DNA of 64,000 bases from NCBI RefSeq assembly GCF_018100805.1, contig NZ_JAGJEA010000004.1, forward strand, positions 186,001-250,000. Reading direction: 5' to 3'. Source of the DNA: Aquimarina sp. MMG016. GTDB taxonomy: Bacteria > Bacteroidota > Bacteroidia > Flavobacteriales > Flavobacteriaceae. Below the pieces are notes generated by a model that worked only from the letters and a program-made list of their open reading frames with translations, had not been told where the DNA came from and did no database searches. This document shows positions 1-10,134 of the stretch, piece by piece (within the stretch, counting starts at the first letter, position 1; each line of letters begins with the position of its first letter). The translations under genes were made by a program, and so were the position numbers.

Positions 1-601
1 ATTGCTTTTCGTTTTAAGTACCTTAAATTATTACGAAAATCTTTATACCTATAATTATTTATATTCACCAACCCAAAATGAGTAAAATTCTTACCCATTT
101 GCACTCTATTATCATAATAATAGCTGTCTTCAACTGCAATAACACCAAATATTTCTTTAGGATAAATAATCGGAAGCAGGCTAACGAGCTTAGCATCATC
201 CTTTATTGCCGTCACATACACTCTACCTCTCTGAATTGGAAAAAGTGAAAAAATGTGGTTCATAAAAACCGAAACATAATTCATTTTTTCTTTTATAGTA
301 TGTTCTTTAGAAAAATTGGTAACTGCAACCACATACCCTAATTCTTCTGCAGCTACCTTATAAATTTCAGTAAGATTGCGTGCCTTATTATTAGAATCAA
401 AACCTAGCAATAGAGGCCAGGTTTTATTCATATCAAAAGCTTTGGGTAAATAGATTGTAAAAGTACTTTCTGTTTCAGGAACCAATAATGAGTCTACAAT
501 GATTCCTTTTTTAAGCATTAAAGTGTCCTGCCCGTAGCTAAATAAGCTCACGCAAAGAACAAACAAAATGATATACTTCTTTGAAAAAAATAATTGCACA
601 A
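1..601 (-). CDS. Secreted alpha/beta-hydrolase-like protein, 3' part outside window
   Basis: About 200 codons are open from 601 to the left edge, so the C-terminus is missing. The frame has a stop just upstream of codon TTG at 601, which is the only plausible initiator. It is followed by a typical export signal (two lysines, a hydrophobic run, then SYGQ). The mature part resembles the opening of PHB-depolymerase/esterase-type alpha/beta hydrolases: a beta-rich lead, 'WPLLLGFDSNNKA', then 'GYVVAVTNF'. Where such enzymes usually show a G-x-S-x-G elbow after 'RVYVT', this one reads 'AIKDDAKLV', so the nucleophile seems absent. That suggests a non-catalytic relative, but the family assignment itself is only an inference from layout. 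A hairpin terminator of the upstream gene lies at 656-686. Confidence 0.5.
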
Positions 602-655
602 TAATTTTTTTGTTTATATAAGATACCAAAAAATATCTACGATCACTACTAAACC

Positions 656-686
656 AAAAAACGCCTGTAGGATCAGGCGTTTTTTA
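656..686 (-). terminator. Rho-independent terminator
   Basis: An A-rich/T-rich flanked hairpin: stem ACGCCTG / CAGGCGT with a six-base loop, bordered by A5 and T5. On the minus strand it lies about 120 bases beyond the stop of the Lrp-type gene and just before the next minus-strand gene, so it separates those two units. Confidence 0.75.
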
Positions 687-802
687 TCTATCCCCTGTAC
701 TCTCTTTAGTTTCCCTATATTAACTAATGTCCTCACACAAGATCCAGATGAATCGTCATCTTAATAACATCAAATCCTATGCCAAAAACAGTAAAACTCA
801 CC

Positions 803-1255
803 CTAATTTAGGTCATTTTTATCTTTTATTGGATTGTTTTCGATCAAATTAGAGAGTATAATATGTGTTTTTACTTCTCCATAAGTAATTAACCTGTCTA
901 TAAACTCCTGAAGATGTATTTGGTCTCGCAAAACTACTTCCATTATGATGTTTTCATTACCAGTAATACGATAACAGTTCAATACTTCTCTAAATTCTGT
1001 GACTTTGATCATAAAAGGTTTTAATCGTCCCATAAATGCTTTTAAGGTGATAACTGCCTTAAGCTGATATCCAGTTTTGGTGTAAGAAACCTCAGCTTTA
1101 TATCCTTCCAGAATTCCATAATCTTCCATCTTCTTAATCCTTTCTGCAACTGCGGGAGAACTCAACCCCACCATTCGCCCAATTTCTGCATTAGATAAGC
1201 GCGCATTATCCTGTAAACATTGTAATATTTCCCAATTTGTAGAATCAACTTTCAT
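803..1255 (-). CDS. Lrp/AsnC family transcriptional regulator
   Basis: At 150 residues it matches the usual length of the Lrp/AsnC family. Residues about 4-60 form the winged helix-turn-helix ('ILQCLQDNARLSNAEIGRMV', 'SSPAVAERIKKMEDYGIL'). Residues about 65-140 form the RAM ligand-sensing domain, with the 'YRITGNENIIMEV' core strand. Family members respond to amino acids and usually control amino-acid metabolism or transport. The gene is divergent from a small unknown gene, and an alanine symporter follows on the same strand side 500 bp away, which makes amino-acid sensing plausible. The ATG at 1255 gives the normal N-terminus. TTAACC repeats just upstream (1298-1313) could be its own operator, which is inference. 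Confidence 0.93.
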   Translation of the reverse strand: MKVDSTNWEILQCLQDNARLSNAEIGRMVGLSSPAVAERIKKMEDYGILEGYKAEVSYTKTGYQLKAVITLKAFMGRLKPFMIKVTEFREVLNCYRITGNENIIMEVVLRDQIHLQEFIDRLITYGEVKTHIILSNLIENNPIKDKNDLN

Positions 1256-1367
1256 TTTAAATATAAAAACAAATTAAAACTTTAATATTAAAGCAAATTA
1301 ACCAATTAACCTTAATTTCAAAAGAAAAAATACCCAAAATACTATTATTTTTGAATAGGAAATTGTT

Positions 1368-1748
1368 ATGGAATATCAACCTCGAAATAAAAGACTTTAC
1401 AAAAAGGCTGTTGAAATATTTACTTTATCAAGAGATATTTCGCAATACCTGGTTCATGACCTGGCACCATTACAAAATAACACAGAAAATCCTCACATTT
1501 ATTTTACCGGTGATATTATCCGACAATCAGATTCCTTAGCTACAAAAATTATTACTGCTGAGAATCAAACCTTTCAGGATGATAGAATAAAACAAGCTAA
1601 TTCCTTAATACGACTTACGAATAGGATTTATAAAAATTGCGAACGTCTGGAACAAGTAGAAAGTAATGGAAAAGATTTTCTTCCTGTTCTTCGTAAAGAG
1701 CTAAGGAAATTCAAACGGTTACAACGTAATTGGATGATGACTTTATAG
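1368..1748 (+). CDS. Hypothetical protein, 126 aa
   Basis: I do not recognise this protein. It is predicted soluble, basic and largely helical, with no signal peptide or membrane segment. It begins 'MEYQPRNKRLYKKAVEIF' and ends in a strongly basic stretch ('LRKELRKFKRLQRNWMM'). The ATG at 1368 follows a TATTTTTG sequence at 1346-1353 that fits the Bacteroidota -7 box TAnnTTTG. The gene is divergent from the Lrp-type regulator and ends two bases before the convergent symporter stop. The tight convergent fit and reasonable codon use support a real gene. An overlapping TTG-initiated frame (1351-1539) is less convincing. Confidence 0.6.
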   Translation: MEYQPRNKRLYKKAVEIFTLSRDISQYLVHDLAPLQNNTENPHIYFTGDIIRQSDSLATKIITAENQTFQDDRIKQANSLIRLTNRIYKNCERLEQVESNGKDFLPVLRKELRKFKRLQRNWMMTL

Positions 1749-1750
1749 TT

Positions 1751-3259
1751 TTAGTTACTTTTCTCAGTAATCTTAGAAATACGCTTCTTATATCTTCTTA
1801 GCTCATCCATCACTTTACTACTCAACATAAATAACCCGATCATGTTTGGTACCATCATGGCAAAGATCATAGCATCACTAAAATCGGTAACTGCATCTAA
1901 TGTAGCTGCAGCTCCAATCACGGTAAAACAACAAAATATAAACTTATATAGATATTCTGAACGTTTGTCCTTTCCGAAAAGGTAACTCCAGGATTGATAT
2001 CCGTAATATGACCAGGAAATCATAGAGGAGAAAGCGAAAAGTACTACGGCTAAAGTCAATAAATATGGAAACCAGGAAACGCCACTTTCTAATGCTGCCG
2101 ATGTGAGTAACACTCCTTGTTCAAAATCAATTTCGGTACCGGTATCAACTTGTCCAGTTATAATTAAAGCCAAAGCAGTCATTGTACACACCAGCACAGT
2201 ATCAATAAAAGGTTCCAATAAAGCTACAAGTCCTTCACTAGCTGGAAAATTGGTCTTCACGGCACTGTGAGCAATAGAGGCACTACCTATTCCCGCTTCA
2301 TTGCTAAAAGCGCCACGTCTGAATCCCTGGATAAGTACGCCCACAAAACCTCCCAGGACTCCTTCTGGATCGAATGCTCCGTCCCAAATCGCTCCAAAGG
2401 CTTCAGGAATTGCAGAAATATTGATTCCTAAAATGATGAAAACAGCAAGTATATACATCAATACCATTACTGGAACGATTTTATCGGTAACACTTGCGAT
2501 TTTTTTGATTCCACCGATAATAACAACTCCCACTAATATAGCTATGATAACTCCAAAAACCCAGCCTTGACCATGCATCACAGAAGTTTTAGGAATAATG
2601 ACATGCTCAAATAATTTATACGCCTGATTAATCTGAAACATGTTCCCTCCTCCAAAAGAACCACCAATACACATTACGGCAAATAGTGCAGCCAACACTT
2701 TGCCTAATTTGGTATACCCTTTCTCACCTAATCCTTTACTTAAATAATACATAGGCCCGCCAAACACTTTTCCTTCATCATCTACTTCGCGATATTTAAC
2801 CCCTAATGTGCATTCTACAAATTTTGAAGACATCCCTAATACACCTATAAGTATCATCCAGAACGTTGCTCCAGCTCCTCCAATTGACAGTGCAATGGCT
2901 ACTCCTGCAATATTACCCAATCCGACGGTAGCAGAAACAGCAGTAGTTAATGCTTGAAAATGACTTACTTCTCCTTTAACCGTAGTACTTTTCTCCTGAC
3001 TGCCATTTTCTAAAGCATCATATTTACCTCGAACTACCTGTATTGCTGTAAAAAAACTTCTGATATTAACAAACCTGAAATACAGGGTGAAGTATAGTGC
3101 ACCTCCAAACAAAACAATTAAAACCCAAGGGATACCAACAGATTCAGTAATGGGGATTTCGGCTAGAATAGCATCCACAAACCAACTCGTTGCATCACCA
3201 AAAGCTTGATTTATGCGTTCATCAAAATTTTGTTCTGAAATAATAAGAGTAAATAACAT
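1751..3259 (-). CDS. Alanine/glycine:cation symporter (AGCS family)
   Basis: This 502-residue polytopic membrane protein imports alanine or glycine with sodium. Family signatures are visible: 'GLGNIAGVAIALSIGGAGA' near residue 113, 'GGPMYYLSKGLGEKG' near 170, and the AGCS block 'RRGAFSNEAGIGSASIAHS' near 317 followed by 'SEGLVALLEPFIDT'. About ten hydrophobic segments are spread over the chain, and the length is normal for the family. The gene is monocistronic, transcribed away from the membrane LuxR-type gene. Two GGTTAACC palindromes at 3306-3313 and 3339-3346 lie in its upstream region and could be operator sites for an amino-acid-responsive regulator such as the neighbouring Lrp homologue (inference). 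Confidence 0.95.
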   Translation of the reverse strand: MLFTLIISEQNFDERINQAFGDATSWFVDAILAEIPITESVGIPWVLIVLFGGALYFTLYFRFVNIRSFFTAIQVVRGKYDALENGSQEKSTTVKGEVSHFQALTTAVSATVGLGNIAGVAIALSIGGAGATFWMILIGVLGMSSKFVECTLGVKYREVDDEGKVFGGPMYYLSKGLGEKGYTKLGKVLAALFAVMCIGGSFGGGNMFQINQAYKLFEHVIIPKTSVMHGQGWVFGVIIAILVGVVIIGGIKKIASVTDKIVPVMVLMYILAVFIILGINISAIPEAFGAIWDGAFDPEGVLGGFVGVLIQGFRRGAFSNEAGIGSASIAHSAVKTNFPASEGLVALLEPFIDTVLVCTMTALALIITGQVDTGTEIDFEQGVLLTSAALESGVSWFPYLLTLAVVLFAFSSMISWSYYGYQSWSYLFGKDKRSEYLYKFIFCCFTVIGAAATLDAVTDFSDAMIFAMMVPNMIGLFMLSSKVMDELRRYKKRISKITEKSN

Positions 3260-3305
3260 CTTTAGATTTTTTGAGCAAATTGCCCTAAAAATCGGTATCG
3301 TAAAA

Positions 3306-3346
3306 GGTTAACCAGTATTCAAATTTTAAATTGAGAATGGTTAACC
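3306..3346. promoter_or_regulatory. Paired GGTTAACC palindromes upstream of the symporter
   Basis: Two perfect 8-bp palindromes, GGTTAACC, start 33 bp apart (about three helical turns), 47-87 bp upstream of the symporter ATG. The flanking bases extend the dyad partly (CCAgtaTTC / GAATGG), so a bulged hairpin ending the LuxR-type gene is the alternative reading. TTAACC also occurs twice next to the Lrp-type gene start. Confidence 0.35.
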
Positions 3347-3352
3347 ATAGGG

Positions 3353-4471
3353 TTACGTATTGTCTTTTAGAGAGACATACTTTAGAAAATTATTAGCTTT
3401 CGCAAAAGCGATCAATTGTTCCTTGCCTCCAGCTCCGCTGATGTTTAGCATCTTTTTGATCTGATGAATATGAGTTTGAAACCCATCGGTGCTGATATGC
3501 ATTTCCTGGGCGATTTCTGTATATGATTTATGATCTCCATAGTGAGCCAGATACCCCAAAACCTCTTTTTGACGTTCTGAAAGCTCAATCTTAGAGGTTT
3601 CCTGAAGTGTCTCCAGTCTATTTTTTAATGTTCTGATGGTATCCAGATGACTTTCATTTGCTAATATTAGTTGTTCATTTTCTTTTTTGAGCTTTGATTT
3701 CTGGATTTCTAATTTCTGAGCTAAACTCTGTTGTTGCTCCTTTTCTGAAAGAAATTTCCAACTATATAACAAAATAGAAAACAACAGAATAAATAGAAAC
3801 TTAAAGGATATTGCGGTTATGCTTCCTAATGTACTCCAAAATTCCTGATCAATAAACTGCAATGCTCTATCCTGAGGTATCATTCTATGGGAAACTGCTA
3901 TGACAATAAGAACAAACAATACAAATGTGGGTAAGTACATAAATTTCATGTTTCGACCTACAAAAGCTTTATTTAACTCAAATAACAAAGAAACAGCTAC
4001 CAAAATAGAAATAGGGATATCGATCAACCAAATAAAATTATTACTAATTTCCTCATTGCCATAAGACGATGCGATAAATACAAATGCAATCATTCCTAAA
4101 ACACCGCAATAAAGACTTACAAACTCCCGAATGCTAAATCGTTCTACTAACCTAACAACAATCCCTGGTTTCTTTTGATGTTCTATAGAAGGAAGCGACA
4201 AAATTATAAACAGAGAATTTGCCAATGATACTAAAACTCCAAAGTAAATGAGGGTTTTATTGGTCGCCGCCCATTTTAACCCAACTACCAAAACTAAATT
4301 AACGATAGCTCCCAATCCCCATACGAATATGGCGAGACCAAACCATTTAATTCCTTCTATAGCTTTTTGATCAGCTCCTCGAAGTTTTTCTTTACTAAAA
4401 ATACGCTGGATCACCACTGCCGAAATAAGGCAAACTATCGTAGTTACAGTATATTCTATAGTAAGAGACAC
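3353..4471 (-). CDS. Membrane-anchored LuxR-type transcriptional regulator
   Basis: At 372 residues the protein has three parts. Residues 1-235 contain about seven hydrophobic segments, resembling a seven-helix membrane sensor. Residues about 240-290 form a charged coiled coil ('EKEQQQSLAQKLEIQKSKLKK'). Residues about 300-365 form a GerE/LuxR helix-turn-helix ('LSERQKEVLGYLAHYGDHKSY', 'IAQEMHISTDGFQTHIHQIKKML'). The DNA-binding domain follows the coiled coil directly without a receiver domain, so signal transfer would be by membrane-coupled dimerisation. GTG at 4471 is the first usable initiator, since the upstream ATG runs into a stop at once. The target is unknown; the symporter downstream is the nearest same-strand gene. 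Confidence 0.82.
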   Translation of the reverse strand: MSLTIEYTVTTIVCLISAVVIQRIFSKEKLRGADQKAIEGIKWFGLAIFVWGLGAIVNLVLVVGLKWAATNKTLIYFGVLVSLANSLFIILSLPSIEHQKKPGIVVRLVERFSIREFVSLYCGVLGMIAFVFIASSYGNEEISNNFIWLIDIPISILVAVSLLFELNKAFVGRNMKFMYLPTFVLFVLIVIAVSHRMIPQDRALQFIDQEFWSTLGSITAISFKFLFILLFSILLYSWKFLSEKEQQQSLAQKLEIQKSKLKKENEQLILANESHLDTIRTLKNRLETLQETSKIELSERQKEVLGYLAHYGDHKSYTEIAQEMHISTDGFQTHIHQIKKMLNISGAGGKEQLIAFAKANNFLKYVSLKDNT

Positions 4472-4514
4472 GGATTACATTTATTGCTAAAGATAAAGAA
4501 ACTCCTAGAAATGA

Positions 4515-4540
4515 AAAATCCCGTATTTCAACGGGATTTT
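4515..4540 (-). terminator. Rho-independent terminator of the icmF gene
   Basis: Perfect hairpin AAAATCCCGT / ACGGGATTTT with a six-base loop, ending in Ts on the minus strand, 22 bases beyond the icmF stop and before the LuxR-type gene. It is nearly symmetric. Confidence 0.8.
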
Positions 4541-4561
4541 ATTCTATAATCTCTTTTTGAA

Positions 4562-7500
4562 TTACATGTTACGCCTATACTGTCCACCAACTTCAAATAA
4601 AGAAGAAGTAATCTGACCCAAAGAACATTTTTTACAGACTTCCATTAATGCCTCAAAAACGTTTTGGTTATTTACTGCTTTATGTTGTAAATCTTTTAGT
4701 AATTCTTCGGTTTCATCCGTATTGCCTTTATGCAATTCATTAAGCATAGTGATTTGATATTGCTTCTCCTCTTCAGTAGCTCTGATCACTTCTCCCGGAG
4801 TTACCGTAGGCGAACCTTTAGAACTTAAGAATGTATTCACTCCAATGATTGGGAATTCTCCTGTATGCTTTAGCGTTTCATAATACAAACTTTCTTCCTG
4901 TATCTTACTACGTTGATACATCGTTTCCATAGCTCCTAATACGCCTCCTCTTTCTGTAATTCTATCAAATTCTGTTAATACAGCTTCCTCGACCAAATCT
5001 GTTAATTCTTCGATAATAAATGATCCCTGGATTGGATTTTCATTTTTAGCCAGTCCTAATTCTTTATTAATAATCAACTGTATCGCCATTGCTCTGCGCA
5101 CAGATTCTTCTGTCGGTGTTGTAATCGCTTCATCATAGGCGTTGGTATGTAGTGAATTACAATTATCATAAATCGCATACAATGCTTGTAAAGTTGTACG
5201 AATATCATTAAAATCAATCTCCTGAGCATGTAATGAGCGACCAGAAGTTTGAATATGATATTTTAGCATTTGAGCTCTTGGATTGGCTCCATATTTATTT
5301 TTCAAAGCTTTCGCCCAAATTTTACGAGCTACACGACCAATCACTGCATATTCAGGGTCGATACCGTTAGAAAAAAAGAAAGATAAATTTGGTCCAAATT
5401 TATTAATATCCATTCCACGGCTTAGATAATATTCCACGTAAGTGAAACCATTAGCCAATGTTAATGCTAACTGTGTAATTGGATTAGCTCCGGCTTCTGC
5501 AATATGATATCCTGAAATTGATACCGAATAAAAATTACGAACTTGTTTTTCGATGAAATACTCCTGTACATCACCCATCAAACGCAAAGCAAATTCAGTA
5601 GAGAAAATACAGGTATTCTGAGCTTGATCTTCTTTAAGAATATCTGCCTGTACAGTTCCTCGAACGGTATTTAAAGTAGTTGCTTTGATTTCATTATACA
5701 CTTCTTCCGGCAACACCTGATCTCCGGTAACTCCCAGTAGCACTAATCCTAAACCATCATTACCTTCCGGTAAATCACCTTGGTATTTCGGGCGTTCTAC
5801 GCCTTTATCTTTATATATTTTCTTGATTTTGGCTTCTATCTCAGCTTCTAAACCATTCTCTTTAATGTATTTTTCGCAGTTCTGATCGATAGCTGCATTC
5901 ATAAAGAACCCTAACAACATTGGCGCAGGACCATTGATGGTCATACTCACAGACGTCATTGCATGAGTTAAGTCAAAACCGGAATACAATTTCTTAGCAT
6001 CATCCAGACAACAAATGGATACTCCTGCATTACCAATTTTACCATAAATATCAGGTCTATGATCTGGATCGTTACCATACAAAGTTACCGAATCAAAAGC
6101 AGTAGATAATCTCTTTGCTGGCATCCCTAAACTCACATAATGAAAACGTCTGTTTGTTCTTTCCGGACCACCTTCTCCTGCAAACATACGTGTTGGGTCT
6201 TCTCCTGTACGTTTAAACGGATATAATCCCGAAGCAAAAGGAAACTCTCCTGGAACATTTTCTTGTAACGACCATTTTAGGATATCTCCCCAGGCTTGAT
6301 ACTTTGGTAATGCTACCTTTGGGATCTGAGTATGTGATAAGGACTCAGTGTGTGTTTCAATTTTAATTTCTTTATCTCTAACTTTAAAAGAATAGATAGG
6401 ATCTTTATATTTCTTAACCTTTTTTGCCCAACCCGTTATAATTTCCCAATTATATGGATCCAGGTTTAGTTTTACTCTATCAAATTCAGCTAATAATAGT
6501 TTTAGAAAATCAGCATTATCATCATTCTTTGCTTTTCGTAAGCTTTCTTCATCAATCCCGTTTTTAGAAAGACTTATAAAATCGATATCAGCAACACTAC
6601 AAATTGTTTTATAAATCCCATATAACTTCTGAGCAACTTCTACTTGAGTATTTGCTGTTTTATCATAAGCTCGGTTATTCTCCGAGATCTCAGATAAATA
6701 TCGGGTTCTGCTTGGTGGAATTACAAATATCTTTTCAGACATTTCTTTAGAAATATGGAAATCTGATTTCAGATCTGCTTCCGTCTTCTCCACCACCTTA
6801 TCCATAATGGCTTTATACAGCGTATTCATCCCTGGATCATTAAATTGAGAAGCAATCGTACCATACACTGGCAACTCTTCCTGTGGAGTATCCCATAGGT
6901 TATGATTACGCATATACTGCTTTTTCACATCACGCAAAGCATCCAGCGAACCTCTTTTATCAAACTTATTAATGGCAACTAGATCTGCAAAATCAAGCAT
7001 ATCAATCTTTTCTAGTTGCGTTGCTGCACCAAATTCCGGTGTCATCACATACAAAGACGTATCGCTATGTTCTAGAATCTCGGTATCCGATTGTCCGATA
7101 CCCGAAGTTTCCAAAATAATCATATCAAATTCTGCAGCCTTTAGAACCTCAATAGCCTCGGCCACATATTTTGATAAAGCCAGATTAGATTGACGAGTCG
7201 CCAAAGAACGCATATATACTCTTGGAGAGTTGATAGCATTCATACGAATACGATCTCCAAGTAAAGCTCCCCCTGTTTTACGCTTAGAAGGGTCAACGGA
7301 TATAATTCCTAGCGTTTTCTCAGGAAAATCAATTAAAAATCGACGAACCAATTCATCAACCAAAGAAGATTTACCTGCTCCTCCTGTACCTGTGATACCA
7401 AGAACCGGTGTTTTAGAAGTTTTATTTTTATTATGGATTTCTTCTAAAGTAACCTTAGCAACCTCTGGAAAATTCTCAGCAGCAGAAATTACACGTGCAA

Positions 7501-7996
7501 TAGAGCCTATTTCTTTTTCAGCTAAATGATCAGATTCTCCATTAAGGTTATTCCCGATTGGGAAATCTGCCTGCTTTACCAAATCATTGATCATTCCTTG
7601 TAAACCTAACTCTCTTCCATCATCAGGAGAATAAATACGAGTAATTCCATAATCCATGAGATCTTTGATCTCTTCCGGAAGGATTACTCCGCCACCACCG
7701 CCAAAAATCTTAATATGACTTGCACCTTTCTCTTTCAATAAATCATACATGTATTTAAAATACTCATTATGACCACCTTGGTACGAAGTCATGGCAATGG
7801 CGTTAGCATCTTCCTGAATCGCACAATTCACCACCTCTTCTACACTTCGATCATGTCCTAGATGAATTACTTCTACTCCGGTAGACTGAATAATACGACG
7901 CATAATATTGATTGCTGCATCGTGACCATCAAATAATGATGCTGCAGTTACAATTCTAACTTTATTTTTTGGGGTGTATGGTGCAATTTGTTCCAT
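4562..7996 (-). CDS. icmF: Fused isobutyryl-CoA mutase / G-protein chaperone IcmF
   Basis: This is an adenosylcobalamin-dependent acyl-CoA mutase that interconverts isobutyryl-CoA and n-butyryl-CoA, fused to its own GTPase chaperone. Residues 12-145 are the B12-binding domain with '[13 protein letters not shown]' (cobalt-ligand His25). Residues about 195-450 are the MeaB/ArgK-like GTPase with Walker A 'GTGGAGKSS' and 'NKFD'. Residues about 560-1110 are the mutase barrel. The substrate region reads '[18 protein letters not shown]' and '[12 protein letters not shown]', as in IcmF rather than methylmalonyl-CoA mutase. The length of 1144 residues is slightly above the usual 1090. I start at ATG 7996, because 8002 is a TTG two codons earlier. 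It is a single gene with its own terminator, consistent with valine or branched-chain acid breakdown. Confidence 0.92.
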   Translation of the reverse strand: MEQIAPYTPKNKVRIVTAASLFDGHDAAINIMRRIIQSTGVEVIHLGHDRSVEEVVNCAIQEDANAIAMTSYQGGHNEYFKYMYDLLKEKGASHIKIFGGGGGVILPEEIKDLMDYGITRIYSPDDGRELGLQGMINDLVKQADFPIGNNLNGESDHLAEKEIGSIARVISAAENFPEVAKVTLEEIHNKNKTSKTPVLGITGTGGAGKSSLVDELVRRFLIDFPEKTLGIISVDPSKRKTGGALLGDRIRMNAINSPRVYMRSLATRQSNLALSKYVAEAIEVLKAAEFDMIILETSGIGQSDTEILEHSDTSLYVMTPEFGAATQLEKIDMLDFADLVAINKFDKRGSLDALRDVKKQYMRNHNLWDTPQEELPVYGTIASQFNDPGMNTLYKAIMDKVVEKTEADLKSDFHISKEMSEKIFVIPPSRTRYLSEISENNRAYDKTANTQVEVAQKLYGIYKTICSVADIDFISLSKNGIDEESLRKAKNDDNADFLKLLLAEFDRVKLNLDPYNWEIITGWAKKVKKYKDPIYSFKVRDKEIKIETHTESLSHTQIPKVALPKYQAWGDILKWSLQENVPGEFPFASGLYPFKRTGEDPTRMFAGEGGPERTNRRFHYVSLGMPAKRLSTAFDSVTLYGNDPDHRPDIYGKIGNAGVSICCLDDAKKLYSGFDLTHAMTSVSMTINGPAPMLLGFFMNAAIDQNCEKYIKENGLEAEIEAKIKKIYKDKGVERPKYQGDLPEGNDGLGLVLLGVTGDQVLPEEVYNEIKATTLNTVRGTVQADILKEDQAQNTCIFSTEFALRLMGDVQEYFIEKQVRNFYSVSISGYHIAEAGANPITQLALTLANGFTYVEYYLSRGMDINKFGPNLSFFFSNGIDPEYAVIGRVARKIWAKALKNKYGANPRAQMLKYHIQTSGRSLHAQEIDFNDIRTTLQALYAIYDNCNSLHTNAYDEAITTPTEESVRRAMAIQLIINKELGLAKNENPIQGSFIIEELTDLVEEAVLTEFDRITERGGVLGAMETMYQRSKIQEESLYYETLKHTGEFPIIGVNTFLSSKGSPTVTPGEVIRATEEEKQYQITMLNELHKGNTDETEELLKDLQHKAVNNQNVFEALMEVCKKCSLGQITSSLFEVGGQYRRNM

Positions 7997-8290
7997 TGAC
8001 AATAAAAAGTGATTTTAATGCTGCTAATTTACGAAATATGCAGCAAAAACGATTGTTTTTTTAGAATTATATAATTTACTCAACCCAATCAAGGGTTTTA
8101 TTATTTATTGTTCAAATTTAGTGTTAATTCTAATTAGTTTTTTAAAAATAATGTATAGATATGGGCATTACTTTTGGAATCAAATAAAAACTAGACTAAA
8201 TCATAAACCTTCAGTCTAAATAATTGGAAAAATAATTTCAATAATAGTAAGTTTATCATTTGGAATACGAAAACTTAATCAAACCACCAC

Positions 8291-9145
8291 GTGAAAAAGA
8301 CTACTTTATTAATCAACTGCCCTGACAAAAAAGGAATTATTGCTACAGTAACCAACTTCATTTTAGCCAAAAAAGGTAATACTGTTTATATAGAACAACA
8401 TGTGGATCGTGAGCTAGGCGAATTTTTTATGCGTCTAGAATGCGAATTTGATCAGGATGAAGAAAAACTAGCTTTATTCAAAGAGACTTTTAATACTCGA
8501 GTAGCAGAAAACTACAATATGCATTGGGAAATGTATAATACAGAAAAGAAACCTAAAATGGCACTTTTCGTATCTAAATATGATCACTGTTTATATGATA
8601 TTTTAGGAAGATATGCTTCAGGTGAATTAAAAGTAAAAATCCCAATTATCATAAGTAATCATGCAGATCTTAAGCCGATTGCCGATGCTTTTAATGTTCC
8701 TTTTAAACATATTCCTGTTTCTAAAGAGAATAAAAAACAGGCAGAAGTTGAACAAATTGCATTATTAAAAGAACATAAAGTAGATTTTATAGTTTTAGCT
8801 AGGTATATGCAAATTTTATCCGCTGATTTTGTAGATCAGTTTCCGCATAAAATCATTAATATTCATCATTCGTTTTTACCTGCATTTCCAGGAGCCAAAC
8901 CTTACCATTCTGCTTATGAAAGGGGAGTAAAAATCATTGGAGCAACTAGTCATTATGTAACTTCAGATCTTGATGAAGGGCCAATTATAGAGCAGGAAAT
9001 CGTTCGCGTATCTCATATTCATAATGTTCAGGATTTTATTCTAAAAGGTCGTGACCTGGAAAAAATAGTATTATCAAGAGCTATAAAACATCATCTCGAA
9101 AGAAAAGTATTGGTTTATAATAACAAAACGGTGATTTTTTCATAA
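8291..9145 (+). CDS. purU: Formyltetrahydrofolate deformylase
   Basis: The enzyme hydrolyses 10-formyl-tetrahydrofolate to formate and tetrahydrofolate, balancing one-carbon pools. Residues 1-85 are an ACT domain ('LINCPDKKGIIATVTNFI'). Residues 90-275 are the formyltransferase fold. The PurU catalytic region is intact: 'ARYMQILS', 'INIHHSFLPAFPGAKPYH' with the catalytic His, and 'GATSHYVTSDLDEGPIIEQ' with the Asp. The length of 284 residues is typical. The start codon is GTG, with no in-frame ATG nearby upstream. A TACTTTTG sequence at 8169-8176 in the leader fits the Bacteroidota -7 box. It converges with the metallo-hydrolase gene, with a six-base overlap of the two 3' ends. Confidence 0.95.
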   Translation: MKKTTLLINCPDKKGIIATVTNFILAKKGNTVYIEQHVDRELGEFFMRLECEFDQDEEKLALFKETFNTRVAENYNMHWEMYNTEKKPKMALFVSKYDHCLYDILGRYASGELKVKIPIIISNHADLKPIADAFNVPFKHIPVSKENKKQAEVEQIALLKEHKVDFIVLARYMQILSADFVDQFPHKIINIHHSFLPAFPGAKPYHSAYERGVKIIGATSHYVTSDLDEGPIIEQEIVRVSHIHNVQDFILKGRDLEKIVLSRAIKHHLERKVLVYNNKTVIFS

Positions 9146-10096
9146 CGGAAATACATCTCCGGTATTTGCAAAACGAAAACCTTGTTTTTGAAGCTTTAAC
9201 CTTTCTGGATAATCTTTCTGAATTGCAGGATTAGAATGATTAAAATGAATAAATATAATTTTTGACTTTACTTTTTTAGTTTCATTTTTAAACAACGCTA
9301 CGGTTTCACTGATAAAAGGATGCGGAACTTCTGACATCGGTCTTGGAATTTCGCCATCCTCAAAAAAAGTAGCATCAATAAATGCATAATCCACTTTCTT
9401 AACTTCATCTACAATATTCTTTTCCCATAGAGACCATTTATTTATATCCGGAATAAATAATGCAGAAGCCTTACTTCCTTCAAGTTTATAACCAACGGTT
9501 TCGGAATATTCGTCTCGATGTGGGACTATAAATGGAGTAACCTTTATAGCTTTAGTTAAAGTAATTGTAGCATCAGCTTTAAGAAGGTTAATTTCGACAT
9601 TATGTAAAGAAATCAATTGATTCCAAGGCCCATTATTTTCTAAAAACGATTTCATTCTTGGCATTGCATATACAGGAATATTTTTAGCACCCATTGCCTC
9701 TCTGCCAAAATGCATCAAGCCCGTATAGTGCCCAATATGTGCATGTGTTAAGAATACTCCATCGATAATTGTATTATTTTTTAGGTGTTGGTTTTCTAAA
9801 TTTGCTAATTGTTCCGGCATATCAGGTGTAGCTTCAAACAAATACTTCTTGTTTTCGCTATGATCAATAAGACCTAGAGATACTACCAGTTCTTTTTTTC
9901 GAACACCTTTATGAACCGCCAAAAACTCCTGAGGATTATTTATATGTGGAAACCCACCATCCTGGGCTATACCTAATATAGTTATATACTGTCCTACTTT
10001 ATTTTGTGGAGCAGATTGGTTTTTAATCGATTCTTTTTCATTTTTACAAGAAATAATCAAAAGAGATAATAGTAAAAAAACTAAATTTGAATTCAT
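9140..10096 (-). CDS. MBL-fold metallo-hydrolase lipoprotein, PqqB-like
   Basis: This 318-residue protein has a lipoprotein signal ('LLLSLLIISC', Cys near residue 17), so it is probably anchored in the envelope. The body is a metallo-beta-lactamase fold of the PqqB-like type. Visible elements are 'ILGIAQDGGFPHI' near 41, the metal motif 'THAHIGHYTGL' near 117, 'VPHRDEYSETVGYKL' near 195, 'FIDATFFED' near 238 and the C-terminal 'IIFIHFNHSNP'. The usual H-x-H-x-D-H motif here has Gly in place of Asp, as in some PqqB relatives, so metal binding may differ. No pqq biosynthesis genes are nearby, so a role in PQQ synthesis is unlikely. The substrate is unknown. Confidence 0.8.
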   Translation of the reverse strand: MNSNLVFLLLSLLIISCKNEKESIKNQSAPQNKVGQYITILGIAQDGGFPHINNPQEFLAVHKGVRKKELVVSLGLIDHSENKKYLFEATPDMPEQLANLENQHLKNNTIIDGVFLTHAHIGHYTGLMHFGREAMGAKNIPVYAMPRMKSFLENNGPWNQLISLHNVEINLLKADATITLTKAIKVTPFIVPHRDEYSETVGYKLEGSKASALFIPDINKWSLWEKNIVDEVKKVDYAFIDATFFEDGEIPRPMSEVPHPFISETVALFKNETKKVKSKIIFIHFNHSNPAIQKDYPERLKLQKQGFRFANTGDVFPL

Positions 10097-10134
10097 ATAT
10101 TATAAGATATAACACTCAAATCTAGCAAGAAATT

